Shown: one piece after another, positions 41,501 to 51,092 of the stretch
Position numbering within the stretch: position 1 is the first letter of the stretch
How the letters are laid out: the number at the start of each line of letters is the position of its first letter
DNA from: an uncultured Bilophila sp.
GTDB taxonomy: Bacteria; Desulfobacterota; Desulfovibrionia; Desulfovibrionales; Desulfovibrionaceae
Reading direction: 5' to 3'
NCBI GenBank assembly: GCA_910585945.1
Contig: CAJUHZ010000007.1
Location: 36,292 to 100,291 of the forward strand
Length of the DNA stretch: 64,000 nucleotides
The notes under the pieces: generated by a model
Databases searched by the model: none
What the model was told of the DNA's origin: nothing
Seen by the model: only the letters and a program-made list of their open reading frames with translations
Translations under genes and position numbers: made by a program

Positions 41501-44053
41501 ATGGCCCCTGCCGCCGGGCGTGAGGCCGACGCGGCGATACGCCGCCGAAACGAAAATTTGTGTAGTCCCATGCCTGATTTGCCCTGTTCCACTCATGATG
41601 CATCCATGCCGAAGGCACGACGCGGAACAGCATCCGTCTGGCTGCTGGGGCTGCTGATCGGCGCAATCACCTACGCCACGGCGTTTCGGTTGCGTCTTGA
41701 GGAATGGGCTTCCTGGCAGAACGCCGAATTCCGCCTCGGCAATGAAATGCTTCTGGCCACGCATGACGCCTATCACTGGGTGGCCGGGGCGGAAGGGTTT
41801 GCGTTTGGAGCGGGTCACCCCATGTCCGAACTCCTCCGCCTCCTGGCTCTGGCCTCCGGAACAGCCCCCTCCACTGTGGCCTTTTGGCTCCCGCCAATCA
41901 TGGCCAGCCTTGTGGCCGTGCTCGTGTTTCTCTGGGCATGGAGCCTTGGAGGGAGGGAAGCCGGCTTTTGCGCCGGCGTTCTGGCTTCGCTCGCTCCGGG
42001 GTTTCTGGCGCGCACGCTGCTCGGCTATGCGGATACGGATCTCGTCACGCTCTTTCTCCCCCTGCTGATCGGGCTGGCGCCGGCATGTTGGGCCATGCGC
42101 TTTCTGCGTCATCCCCTGGCGATCCTGCCAGGAAAACTGCCGGGCCGTTTTGCAGCCGCCTGGGATGCCCCGCCTCACCGTACGCAGGAGATCGTGCGGC
42201 CGTTGTGGATCGCCCTGCTCGGCGCAAGCGGCCTCTTCAGCTGGTGGGCCATGGAATGGCACTCCATGTTCCCCTATCTCGTTCGCTTCAACGCGCTCCT
42301 GCTTGGAGGCATGGCCCTGTTCCCCGCCCGTTCTCGTGAACGTCGAACTGCTCTGGCGGGAAGTCTGGCCTATGTCCTGCCCGCGCTTGGCGGTCCGTGC
42401 GGTCTTCTTTTCCCGCTGGTACTGCTTGTCGCCGCCGCAGGGGCGGAAAAGCGTTTCATCGTCCTCCTCCGGCGGCCCGCCGTGTTGTGGGCGCTGTGGG
42501 CGCTGACCGTCGCGCTGGTTTTTGACCGTGATGTGATCGTAACGATGTACCACCATGTCCAGGCATACCTGAAGCCGCGCGCCGTGCCGCTCCCGGGAAC
42601 GGACGACCCTCTGGTTTTCCCGTCCGTCGCTCAATCCATCATTGAGATTCAGGATCTTTCCCTGTCGGAAATGCCTTTGTATTTCCACCCGTGGCCGGCC
42701 CTGGCCGTTATTGGGGCGATTGGCTTTTGCCTGGTCTCCTGTGTGCGATCCGGCGCGCTTTTTCTTCTTCCGCTCCTTGGACTGGCGTTGCTGAGCGCAA
42801 AGATGGGCGGACGAATGGTCATGTTCGGCGCGCCGACAGTGGCCCTTGGCCTCGCGCTGCCTTTCGACGGGCTGGTGCGGATGTTGGGGCGCGTCCGTGG
42901 CGACGCCCGCAACGCTACCCGGGACGACGTCCGGCCCGGACAGATCTGCCGCTTCGCCGTGGCCTTGCTCCTCGCCGCGGCGTTTCTCATTCCGCACTGT
43001 CGCAGGGAACTTCTTGATTTCTGGGCAAATGCGGGGGATGCGCGCGGGCCGATGGCGATCTGCCTTGGGATCATGCTGTTCATCGTTGTCGGCAGGATCC
43101 GCGGCTGGCGCGCCGTCGCACGGCTGGACGCCGTTGGACCGGGCTTTCTGTACCGCAGCGCGGCCGCTTTGCTTCTGCTTCTCGCCACAGCTCCGCCCCT
43201 GGCCGATCTTGTCCCCGCCATGACGCAAGGCCCCATCATCAATCGCCGCCATGCAGACGCGCTGCGCGCCGTGCGCAACGCCACGCCGCCGGACGCCATG
43301 ATCTGGCTGTGGTGGGACTGGGGCTACGCCGCGCACCACTTTTCGCGCCGGGACACCATTGCCGACGGAGCGGAACACGGCGGTCCCTCTCTCTTTCTGC
43401 CGGCTGCCGTCTTCACCACCGACGATCCGCGTTACGCCCGGCAAATCATCAAATACACCGCTGTAAACGGCAATGTGCCGGGCAACGTCTTCCGAGGGAT
43501 GACCGGTATTGAAGCGCAACGGCTCATGCGCGAGCTGAAAAACCGCAAGATGCCGCTCATCAACGCGCCGGGCAAACAGTACGTCATCGTTTCTTTCGAC
43601 ATGCTCGATCTTGGGTTTTGGATTTCCACATTCGGCAACTGGGATTTTACGGCACGGGAAGGACGCGGCTACGCCATCAGCATCGTTCCGCAGGCGCTGT
43701 CCTACCGTCTCGACAGGGGCGAAGTGGTCATGAAAAGCGCGAATGTCATGGTCCCGGCCGCAAGCATCGACATTTTCGCTGATGGCGGGCTGGTACACCG
43801 CGACTATGTGACCCCGCCCCAGTTTTTGCCCGACAACAACGCCATCAACGCCTGGCGCGAAGACGTGGAACGCCGACGCAACGTGCATTTCCTGTTCAAC
43901 AAGGTCACAGGGGAAAAACTGGTGGTGGATGACCGGATGTACGGATCCCTGATGGTTCAACTGCTTATCGGCAAACCAAATGCGCCCTGTTTCGCCCCCT
44001 ATTTTCGGCTGATCTACGACAATATTTTCTGCCGGGTATACGAGGTGCTGTAG
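41501..44053 (+). CDS. STT3/PglB-type oligosaccharyltransferase
   Basis: About 850 residues: roughly 13 transmembrane helices, then a periplasmic domain. LLATHDAYHWVAGAEGF is the first-loop catalytic DxD-like region (HDAYHW), GYADTDLVTLFLP the second acidic motif, and MIWLWWDWGYAAHH the WWDxG sequon-binding motif. It should transfer a lipid-linked glycan to asparagine in N-X-S/T sequons of exported proteins. A PglB homologue with this activity is known from Desulfovibrio. The start is unsure: ATG 41501, 41570 or 41606, none with a good ribosome-binding site; helix 1 begins about 50 residues after the first. No glycan synthesis genes adjoin. Confidence 0.9.
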   Translation: MAPAAGREADAAIRRRNENLCSPMPDLPCSTHDASMPKARRGTASVWLLGLLIGAITYATAFRLRLEEWASWQNAEFRLGNEMLLATHDAYHWVAGAEGFAFGAGHPMSELLRLLALASGTAPSTVAFWLPPIMASLVAVLVFLWAWSLGGREAGFCAGVLASLAPGFLARTLLGYADTDLVTLFLPLLIGLAPACWAMRFLRHPLAILPGKLPGRFAAAWDAPPHRTQEIVRPLWIALLGASGLFSWWAMEWHSMFPYLVRFNALLLGGMALFPARSRERRTALAGSLAYVLPALGGPCGLLFPLVLLVAAAGAEKRFIVLLRRPAVLWALWALTVALVFDRDVIVTMYHHVQAYLKPRAVPLPGTDDPLVFPSVAQSIIEIQDLSLSEMPLYFHPWPALAVIGAIGFCLVSCVRSGALFLLPLLGLALLSAKMGGRMVMFGAPTVALGLALPFDGLVRMLGRVRGDARNATRDDVRPGQICRFAVALLLAAAFLIPHCRRELLDFWANAGDARGPMAICLGIMLFIVVGRIRGWRAVARLDAVGPGFLYRSAAALLLLLATAPPLADLVPAMTQGPIINRRHADALRAVRNATPPDAMIWLWWDWGYAAHHFSRRDTIADGAEHGGPSLFLPAAVFTTDDPRYARQIIKYTAVNGNVPGNVFRGMTGIEAQRLMRELKNRKMPLINAPGKQYVIVSFDMLDLGFWISTFGNWDFTAREGRGYAISIVPQALSYRLDRGEVVMKSANVMVPAASIDIFADGGLVHRDYVTPPQFLPDNNAINAWREDVERRRNVHFLFNKVTGEKLVVDDRMYGSLMVQLLIGKPNAPCFAPYFRLIYDNIFCRVYEVL

Positions 44054-44098
44054 GCAGAACTTTTCACGCCCAAATGAAAGGCCGCATCACTATCCAAT

Positions 44099-44125
44099 CC
44101 CATGCAGTTTATGCATGGGTTTTTC
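44099..44125 (+). terminator. Intrinsic terminator after the oligosaccharyltransferase gene
   Basis: CCCATGCA-GTTTA-TGCATGGG followed by TTTTTCGTTTTTT, a textbook rho-independent terminator. Confidence 0.9.
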
Positions 44126-44227
44126 GTTTTTTCAATATATACACTCTGCACTGAAAATCGGTTCACTTGCTTACATAAAAAGGTTACATACATTTCATAT
44201 ACGACGATTAGAGGAGATTGTATTGCC

Positions 44228-46735
44228 ATGGCACATGCCGATGTGGACAAGAAGCATATCCCCGAATGCATCAGGGTTCGCGGAGCAAAAGTACATAATC
44301 TGAAAAATATCAATGTGGATGTTCCGCTCAATAAAATTGTTGCTGTTGCCGGGGTCTCCGGATCCGGAAAGTCATCGCTTGCCCTGGGTGTTTTGTATGC
44401 CGAAGGCTCCAGGCGGTATCTGGAGGCTCTTTCCACCTATACGAGAAGACGGATGACGCAGGCGGCCAGATCGCAGGTGGATGAACTTTTGCATGTCCCG
44501 GCGGCTCTTGCCCTGCATCAACGTCCGGGCATTCCGGGCATACGCAGCACCTTCGGCACGGGAACGGAGTTACTCAACAGTCTTCGCCTGATGTTTTCGC
44601 GGCTTGCGCGCCACAGATGCCCCAACGGGCATTACCAGAGACCCACGCTGGCCGTTGCTGCCGATCAGCAACTCGTCTGCCCCGAGTGCGGAACCGAATT
44701 CTATGCGCCCTCTGCCGAAGAACTGGCCTTCAACAGCCAGGGAGCCTGTCGCGCCTGTGACGGAACAGGAATGGTGCGGACAGTCGATCGGACAACCCTG
44801 GTGCCGGATGAATCTCTTTCCATTGATGAAGGCGCCGTGGCCCCGTGGAATTCCCTGATGTGGTCATTGATGACGGATGTCTGTCGAGCGATGGGCGTCC
44901 GCACGGATATCCCGTTTCGCGAACTGACGGAGAAGGAAAAAGATATCGTCTACAATGGACCTGCCGAAAAAAAGCGTATCCTGTACAAGGCCAAAAATTC
45001 CAACCAGGCAGGCGAACTCGACTTCACCTATTTCAATGCGGTCTATACGGTTGAAAACGCGCTGGCAAAGGTCAGGGACGAGAAGGGCATGAAGCGGGTG
45101 GAAAAATTCCTGAAAGAAGATATCTGCCCCGAATGCCGCGGAACACGCCTCTCCACTGCCGCAAGAACGCCGAAACTGCGCGGCATTTCTCTGGATGAAG
45201 CTTGTCGGATGACGCTCTCGGATCTTGTCAAATGGGTTGCGGGCGTACCTGACGCACTGCCGGAAGAAATGCGCCCAATGGCGGAAAGCATCTGTGAATC
45301 ATTCAGGGACACGGCAAGACGACTTCTTGATTTGGGGCTTGGCTACCTCACGCTCGACCGTGCCGCCTCCACCCTCTCCACAGGCGAACGGCAACGGATG
45401 CAGCTTGCCCGGGCTGTCCGCAACCGTACCACCGGCGTTCTCTATGTGCTGGACGAGCCGTCTATCGGACTGCACCCAGCCAATATTGCCGGACTGATCG
45501 GAGTCATGCAGGATCTGATTGCCGATGGGAACTCCGTGCTGCTGGTTGATCACGATACGCAGATCCTGTCCGAGGCGGACTGGCTCATTGAAATGGGCCC
45601 GGGCGCGGGGATCGACGGCGGAACCGTGATTGCGGAGGGAACCATTGCGGACATTGTCAGGAACAGCCATTCCCAAATCGGAGCGTTCCTCTCCGGCCAG
45701 GGCGGAACCCCGGCGGGGGGGCAATGGCCCCCTGATGGGGTGTTTTCCCTCGGAAAAATTCATCTTTCCACCGCGCAAATCCATACGGTCAAGCCGCTGG
45801 AAGTCGATATCCCGGCAGGAAGGCTGACGGTAGTGACCGGCGTGTCCGGCTCCGGCAAGACGACTCTGGTCCTGGAAAGTCTCGTTCCCGGACTCAAGGC
45901 GCTGACAGACGGCTCCAGGCTGCCTGAGCATGTGCTTGGACTGGATGCGGCTGGCATCAAGCACGTCAAGCTGATTGACGCCTCCCCCATCGGCGTCAAC
46001 ATCCGGTCCACTGTCGCCACCTATGCGAACGTGCACGACGAGTTGCGGAAAATGTTCGCCAAAACGCCGGATGCCAGACAGCTCGACTATAAGGCGGGAG
46101 ACTTTTCGTACAATACCGGCAAATTGCGTTGCCCGGTCTGTGACGGGACAGGTTCCATCAACCTTGATGTGCAGTTTTTGCCCGATGTGGAAATTCCCTG
46201 TCCGGAATGCGGGGGGGCCAGATACTCCAGGGAAGCGGGCCAGGTGAAATGCCGGAATAAAGCCGGAAAGACGTATTCACTGCCGGATCTGATGGAAATG
46301 AATATCCATACGGCATCAGACATGTGCAGGGATCTGAAAATCGTCCATCAACGGCTGGAGGTTCTGCAAAAGCTCGGTCTCGGCTATCTGACGCTCGGGG
46401 AAGCGACGCCGAGCCTTTCCGGCGGTGAAGCGCAACGCCTGAAGCTGGCCGGCGAGATGGGGAAAACACAGTCCGACTCGGCCTTTGTTTTCGATGAACC
46501 CACCATTGGCCTGCATCCGCTGGATGTCCGGACGCTCCTTGCCGTGTTCCGGAAGCTTATTGAAAACGGCGCGACAGTGATCGTGATCGAACACGATCTG
46601 GATGTGATACGCAACGCCGATTACATCATTGACATGGGGCCGGGCGGCGGCGCGGACGGCGGAAGAATTGTCGCCGTCGGGACGCCGGCGGAAATCGCAA
46701 GACACCCTGACAGCGTCACGGGAAAATACATCTGA
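44228..46735 (+). CDS. UvrA-like ABC ATPase, class II (drug-resistance/UvrA2 type)
   Basis: 835 residues, against about 940 for true UvrA. Two ABC modules: VAVAGVSGSGKSSLALGVLYAEG and TVVTGVSGSGKTTLVLES (Walker A); STGERQRMQLAR and SGGEAQRLKLAGEM (signatures); LYVLDEPSIGLHP and FVFDEPTIGLHP (Walker B). CPECGTEF...CRACDGTG and CPVCDGTGSI...CPECGGARYS are zinc modules. The UvrB-binding part seems reduced, as in UvrA2/DrrC proteins that bind DNA or antibiotics. ATG 44228 follows GAGGAG at 11 bases; the AT-rich upstream DNA probably holds its promoter. It ends before R1 copy B. Confidence 0.9.
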   Translation: MAHADVDKKHIPECIRVRGAKVHNLKNINVDVPLNKIVAVAGVSGSGKSSLALGVLYAEGSRRYLEALSTYTRRRMTQAARSQVDELLHVPAALALHQRPGIPGIRSTFGTGTELLNSLRLMFSRLARHRCPNGHYQRPTLAVAADQQLVCPECGTEFYAPSAEELAFNSQGACRACDGTGMVRTVDRTTLVPDESLSIDEGAVAPWNSLMWSLMTDVCRAMGVRTDIPFRELTEKEKDIVYNGPAEKKRILYKAKNSNQAGELDFTYFNAVYTVENALAKVRDEKGMKRVEKFLKEDICPECRGTRLSTAARTPKLRGISLDEACRMTLSDLVKWVAGVPDALPEEMRPMAESICESFRDTARRLLDLGLGYLTLDRAASTLSTGERQRMQLARAVRNRTTGVLYVLDEPSIGLHPANIAGLIGVMQDLIADGNSVLLVDHDTQILSEADWLIEMGPGAGIDGGTVIAEGTIADIVRNSHSQIGAFLSGQGGTPAGGQWPPDGVFSLGKIHLSTAQIHTVKPLEVDIPAGRLTVVTGVSGSGKTTLVLESLVPGLKALTDGSRLPEHVLGLDAAGIKHVKLIDASPIGVNIRSTVATYANVHDELRKMFAKTPDARQLDYKAGDFSYNTGKLRCPVCDGTGSINLDVQFLPDVEIPCPECGGARYSREAGQVKCRNKAGKTYSLPDLMEMNIHTASDMCRDLKIVHQRLEVLQKLGLGYLTLGEATPSLSGGEAQRLKLAGEMGKTQSDSAFVFDEPTIGLHPLDVRTLLAVFRKLIENGATVIVIEHDLDVIRNADYIIDMGPGGGADGGRIVAVGTPAEIARHPDSVTGKYI

Positions 46736-46749
46736 ACAATCAATTTTTG

Positions 46750-46798
46750 TCTTGCAACGCCGCCGGATGCAAAAGCGGCGTTGCAGCAGACAGAATAA
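46750..46798 (+). repeat. R1 dispersed palindromic repeat, copy B (bidirectional terminator-like)
   Basis: TGCAACGCCGC (46753-46763) and GCGGCGTTGCA (46775-46785) form a perfect 11-bp stem with loop CGGATGCAAAA. It sits between two convergent genes, 14 bases after one stop and 16 before the other. Confidence 0.8.
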
Positions 46799-46814
46799 CG
46801 GAGATCTCCTCGAA

Positions 46815-49643
46815 TCATGCCCCGGTTCTGGCCAACCCCTTCATGAGAGCGACAATTTCCTCGCGCAGGACACGAGAGGCGGATTCCGCAGCCATGCGGT
46901 CGATATCGCCATGCAGGCGATCGAGGACTTCCTCGGCCAACCTGGCTGTGTTCGGCCATTTGGCCGTCGGCCGTCCTTCCAGGGCAGTGATGCGGTTTTC
47001 CATTTCCACCAGAGCGAAAGATGTTTCGTCTTCGGCTTTCCGCTCCGCCTGGGCTACTTCCTTCTCCAGTTCGGGCAAGAGACGTCCCCGCGCGCGCTCG
47101 GCCGCCTCGTCGCAAAGCTTGTCGCCCAGCAGATCCGTCAACCGCGCCTCCATGATTGAGGGAAGTTCGGCGGCCAGGCGTTCCTTCAGACTTGTGGATA
47201 AATGTTCGGTCAGACGTTCCGCAAGGCGATCTTCAAGAGGCGCTGCAAGCCGATCAAGCAACTGTTCTGCAAGGCGCTCCTCCAGAGGAGCGCCGATACG
47301 CCCGGACGCCTCAAGCCGCTCGATCAGGCGATCCGCGAGGCGTTCTTCAAGACGGGCTTCCAGTTGCGTTTCCACTTGCGCCGCCACCGCATCCACCAGC
47401 GCGGAGGAAGGCTCTTCCTGCCGGGAGGCGGCTTCCCGATCCGCCTCAAGAGCGGCAAGACGCGCGGCAAGCTCCTGCACGGACGCGGCGGATCGTTCTT
47501 CCGCCGCGGCCTGTTGGGCGGCCAACTCTGTGCGAACGCGCGCCAGCACGTCTTCCGTCACGGCCTCCGCATCAAGCTCCGGACGTTCCATACCTGCGTC
47601 ATCCGCGCCGGATACATCCGACGCCTCGGACACGTCAGGCGCATGGATCGCGCTTTCCAGGGCGGCGATTCTGCCGGCCAGCCCCTCCAGGGTTTCCGCA
47701 AAGGCCGGGGACGCGCCCTCCACCAGATCATCAATATTCCGCAAAACCTCTTCCGGATTTCCGGAAAGATCCGCGTCTCCATCGCCGGAAGAACTTTCCG
47801 GCAACGACTCTGCCGACGATTCCGCGATATCGTCCTGATCCGGCTGTTCGCAGGAGGTCGCTTCCAACCTCGCTTCCGACGCTGCAACCTGTGCCGGTTG
47901 AAGCGGATCGGGCTCCCCTCCCTGTTCCACAGCCGCGAGTACGGCGTCATCCTCACCGGACAGATCTGTTTCCCCTTCCTCATCCGGCAAAAGGATATCC
48001 AGAGTCGGCGCGACGTTCTCCGCCGGCCCGTCATCCGGCAAAAGCGCTTCATCAAGAATGGCGTCAATCTCGGCCTTGTCGTCGTGCGTCACGGGAGGTT
48101 CCGCCGACGATTCCACGCCATCCAGCAGCAAATCAAGTTCATCAAGATCTTCGCGCAGTTCCTGCACGGGGGCGGCCGGAGCTTCGGGCACGGGATCCAG
48201 CACGGGCGCGGCAGGCGCGGCCGCCGGCTCCACATCCAGACCATCCAGCAGAGAATCAAGGTCCGGGAACGCGTCTCCCGCCACAGGGCCTGCCGCCGAC
48301 TCCGCCGGTTCCGGAGCGGACTCCGCCTGAATCGGAACGTCTGTCGCCTTCGGCGCGGGTTTCTGTCCGGACGCGGCCGTCGGTCCAACATCCCGCCCGC
48401 TCAACAGGGAATCAAGATCCGCCAGCACGTCCCGCCCGCGAATATTCCGCTGCCTGACGTCCTCTTTGCTGTCCTGTTCCGGGACCGCTTTGACCGCTCC
48501 GGCGGCAGGCGCGGAGGACGCTTCCGGCGCGGGCGCGGCAGGCGCGGCCACAGGTTCCACATCCAGACCATCCAGCAGGGAATCAAGATCCGGGAACGCG
48601 TCTTCTGCCGCAGGGTTTGCCGCCGACTCCGCCGGTTCCGGAACGGACTCCGCCGGGAGCGGAGCGGCTGTCGCCTTGGGCGCGGGGATCGGTCCGGACG
48701 CGGCTGTCGGCCCACCGTTCCCCCCACTCAACAGGGAATCAAGATCCGCCAGCACGTCCCGTGCCTTAACTTCCTTGCTGCCCTGTTCCTCCTCTGGAAC
48801 CGCTTCCACCGCCCTGGCGGCAGGCGCGGAGGGCGCTTCCAGCGCGGCCACAGGCTCCACATCCAGACCATCCAGCAGGGAATCAAGATCCGGGAACGCA
48901 TCTTCTGCCACAGGGTTTGCCGCCGACTCCGCCGCAGGTTCCGGCGCGGACTCTGTCGGGAGCGGGGCGGCCTTCGCCGTGGGCGCTGGTTTCGGCGCAG
49001 CTTGCGCCGATCCAGTCACGGGTTTCGGTGCGGCAGGAACGGCCTCCGGCCCCATATCCTCGCCATCCAGCAAGGAATCGAAATCCGCAAACACCTCTTC
49101 CGCCAGATCGGGGATATCTTCATCCGCAACGGCGGGGTCAGACTCAGTCCCGGGCGTGATCGGTTCAAGCGCCCCTTCAGCCGATTCTTCATCCGTCGCT
49201 GAAGCTATTCGTGTTGCCGCCGGACTGCTGAACAGGGAATCAAGAAGCGAATCAAGCTCTTCCTCGCCGCCTTCGCCGGCCTCGTCGGAAGCCGCTCCGC
49301 TTGGCGGCGGATCCAGATCGTCGATGAGCGCGCCAACGGCGTCGGCTTCCGGCATGGAAGCGACGGCCTCCTGCATCGCCCCGGCGAAATCGCCGGCCCC
49401 GGGACGTTCCGCTTCATCGGCGGCGCCCCCAATATCGGAAAGCAGCGAATCCAGTTCCGAAGGCTGGTCAAGGTTGCCCTCACCGCCAACAAGATCCGTC
49501 AATTCATCATTGAAATCAATGTCTCCCGTGTCGACCTGCTTGCGAGCGGGCTGAACGATCTCCGTCAGATCAATGATTGTCGCTTCGGGCGTGGTGAGTT
49601 CAATAACGTCCGCTTCCGAATCATATGCGTTTTTTTTCGCCAT
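46815..49643 (-). CDS. Large acidic repeat and coiled-coil protein, unknown function
   Basis: 942 residues, no recognised enzyme domain. Residues 1-~560 are acidic, proline/alanine-rich and probably disordered. They carry about eight copies of a short DLDSLL-type motif (FPDLDSLLDGLDVEP three times, VLADLDSLLSG twice, FADFDSLLDGEDM and others). Residues about 600-940 are heptad-like helices (LEERLADRLIERLEA, LEERLAEQLLDRLAAPLEDRLAERLTEHL), ending RVLREEIVALMKGLAR. No signal peptide or membrane helix is present, so it is cytoplasmic. The layout, disordered acidic head plus helical assembly tail, recalls polar scaffold proteins such as PopZ, but no homology is claimed. AT-poor like its neighbours. 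Confidence 0.8.
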   Translation of the reverse strand: MAKKNAYDSEADVIELTTPEATIIDLTEIVQPARKQVDTGDIDFNDELTDLVGGEGNLDQPSELDSLLSDIGGAADEAERPGAGDFAGAMQEAVASMPEADAVGALIDDLDPPPSGAASDEAGEGGEEELDSLLDSLFSSPAATRIASATDEESAEGALEPITPGTESDPAVADEDIPDLAEEVFADFDSLLDGEDMGPEAVPAAPKPVTGSAQAAPKPAPTAKAAPLPTESAPEPAAESAANPVAEDAFPDLDSLLDGLDVEPVAALEAPSAPAARAVEAVPEEEQGSKEVKARDVLADLDSLLSGGNGGPTAASGPIPAPKATAAPLPAESVPEPAESAANPAAEDAFPDLDSLLDGLDVEPVAAPAAPAPEASSAPAAGAVKAVPEQDSKEDVRQRNIRGRDVLADLDSLLSGRDVGPTAASGQKPAPKATDVPIQAESAPEPAESAAGPVAGDAFPDLDSLLDGLDVEPAAAPAAPVLDPVPEAPAAPVQELREDLDELDLLLDGVESSAEPPVTHDDKAEIDAILDEALLPDDGPAENVAPTLDILLPDEEGETDLSGEDDAVLAAVEQGGEPDPLQPAQVAASEARLEATSCEQPDQDDIAESSAESLPESSSGDGDADLSGNPEEVLRNIDDLVEGASPAFAETLEGLAGRIAALESAIHAPDVSEASDVSGADDAGMERPELDAEAVTEDVLARVRTELAAQQAAAEERSAASVQELAARLAALEADREAASRQEEPSSALVDAVAAQVETQLEARLEERLADRLIERLEASGRIGAPLEERLAEQLLDRLAAPLEDRLAERLTEHLSTSLKERLAAELPSIMEARLTDLLGDKLCDEAAERARGRLLPELEKEVAQAERKAEDETSFALVEMENRITALEGRPTAKWPNTARLAEEVLDRLHGDIDRMAAESASRVLREEIVALMKGLARTGA
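48180..49000 (-). repeat. Imperfect tandem repeats of about 300-330 bp within the acidic protein gene
   Basis: The DNA for FPDLDSLLDGLDVEP recurs near 48244, 48572 and 48870, each separated by related P/A/E-rich segments and (twice) a VLADLDSLLSG unit near 48399 and 48728. Repeat number could vary by recombination. Confidence 0.7.
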
Positions 49644-49760
49644 GCTGGCCTCGCGTCGGCGCTCGTGTTCCGGGCGGAATGCGACCGGGTGAAATGCAAG
49701 TTATCCGAAATACGGGGCAAGAGTACACAAAGGCAACGCATTCTGGCAAGTCTTGCCCTA

Positions 49761-51071
49761 TCATCGCCTCTGAACGGAGGCGGAAGCGCCCTTGTCCGCT
49801 CCAGCCTGCTCCGGAAGCAGCAACATCCAGACCTGCCCCGGACCGTTCAGCCGCCCGGCGGCAAAGGCCGCCTCATCACCCGATCCGCAAAAGAGATCAA
49901 CCCGCCGCCCCACAATCGCGCCCCCTGCATCCTGAGCAAGGCCAATGCCGCGCACCGGGCGCGTGGCGGCCTTGCCGCCCCCATCCGGCACGGGAAGATC
50001 CACGGCAAAGACCAGAGGCGCGCCAAGCGGGAAGACGCTGCGATCCACCGCAAGGCTTACCAGGGGCGTGAGCGCCCGGCCCATGCTGCCTGCCGGCTCG
50101 GGCGCGTCGCTCTCGCGGAAAAAAACATAGCGCTCGTTAAGACGGAGGGTAGCCTGCGCCTCGTCCGGGTGCGCAAGCAACCAGTCCCGAATAGCGTGCA
50201 TGGTGACTTCACCGGGCGGGATCAGGCCAAGATCGGCAAGGTGGCGGCCAATGCTCACATAGGATCGCCCGTTGGTGCCCGCGTAGGCCACGGGCTGCTC
50301 GCTTCCGTCCGTGAAATGCAATCGGCCCGATCCCTGGACATGCAAAAAATATCTGTCCAGCGGATCGGCCAGCCAGGCCAGTTCCAGGCCGCGCCCGACA
50401 AGCGCGCCCTTTTCGTCAATGTCCGCCCGGCTGTAATACGGCACAACGCTTCCCCGAGCCAGACGATATACAACGCGCTGGCCGATAAGTTCGGGATGAA
50501 ATTCGCCAAGGTCAAGCCGTTTCAGATCCGGAGGCAGGCGGTAAAGCGGGTAGGCGTAGCCCGGAACGCGTTTCCGGCTTGCCTTGACGACAGGCTCGTA
50601 GTAACCCGAAAATTCGGCTCCGTCGCTCAATCCCACCCAGCGGAAGGAGCGGGCGAGGAGTTCCGGTTCGGCATCAAGGCGCGGGAGCAGTTCTTGCAGA
50701 CGCGCCAGGGAAGCGTCCACCTCGGCCCAGGTCACGGTGAGATCCCCCCGTGCGACAGCCACTTCTCCCGCGTCACGGGTGGCCACATACGCGCGGCTGG
50801 CCGCCACGGCCGGGGCAAGTTCGTTCCAGGAGCGGAGTTTCTGCCCGGCAGGATCAAGCGCGGCCGCCTCCACAGTAGCGGCGGACGGCGTTTCCACTGT
50901 ATAAAAGGCGGCGGACGGAGCTTGCGCGGCTTCTGCCGTCTCAAGGGAAGACCGACGCTCCGCACAGCCGGCCCCCAGCACGCTCAGGCCCAGAACAGCG
51001 AAAGCCAGCACAGCCGCCCGGCCTGCCGGACTCCGCCCGATCAATCCCGGCAGGCCTGACCGCCCCCCCAC
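49761..51071 (-). CDS. mltA: Membrane-bound lytic murein transglycosylase A (MltA)
   Basis: 436 residues. Lipoprotein signal with lipobox LGAGC (cysteine at about residue 36), then the MltA domain (SGYYEPVVKASRKRVPGYAYPLY, YYSRADID, ELAWLADPLDRYFLHVQGSGRL, YAGTNGRSYVSIGR). The C-terminal 3D domain GIGLAQDAGGAIVGRRVDLF has the catalytic aspartate. It cleaves peptidoglycan glycan strands with 1,6-anhydro product formation at the outer membrane. The start GTG 51071 gives a proper signal peptide; the open frame continues to 51539 but runs antisense through the thioesterase gene and is rejected. Confidence 0.93.
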   Translation of the reverse strand: MGGRSGLPGLIGRSPAGRAAVLAFAVLGLSVLGAGCAERRSSLETAEAAQAPSAAFYTVETPSAATVEAAALDPAGQKLRSWNELAPAVAASRAYVATRDAGEVAVARGDLTVTWAEVDASLARLQELLPRLDAEPELLARSFRWVGLSDGAEFSGYYEPVVKASRKRVPGYAYPLYRLPPDLKRLDLGEFHPELIGQRVVYRLARGSVVPYYSRADIDEKGALVGRGLELAWLADPLDRYFLHVQGSGRLHFTDGSEQPVAYAGTNGRSYVSIGRHLADLGLIPPGEVTMHAIRDWLLAHPDEAQATLRLNERYVFFRESDAPEPAGSMGRALTPLVSLAVDRSVFPLGAPLVFAVDLPVPDGGGKAATRPVRGIGLAQDAGGAIVGRRVDLFCGSGDEAAFAAGRLNGPGQVWMLLLPEQAGADKGASASVQRR

Positions 51072-51092
51072 CCTCAACTCAAGGTGATCCTC

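Noticed and set aside
41492..43960. 822-codon open frame on the minus strand
   Set aside because: It lies wholly antisense to the oligosaccharyltransferase gene. Its translation is low-complexity (H, R, Q, G rich) with no domain, a typical shadow of high-GC third-position bias.
48180..49000. Regularly spaced repeats considered as a CRISPR array
   Set aside because: Units are 300 bp and in-frame within a long coding region, not 25-40 bp repeats with unique spacers.
47202..49202. 666-codon plus-strand frame
   Set aside because: Antisense to the acidic repeat protein; an arginine/glycine-rich repetitive translation that mirrors the repeats of the real gene.
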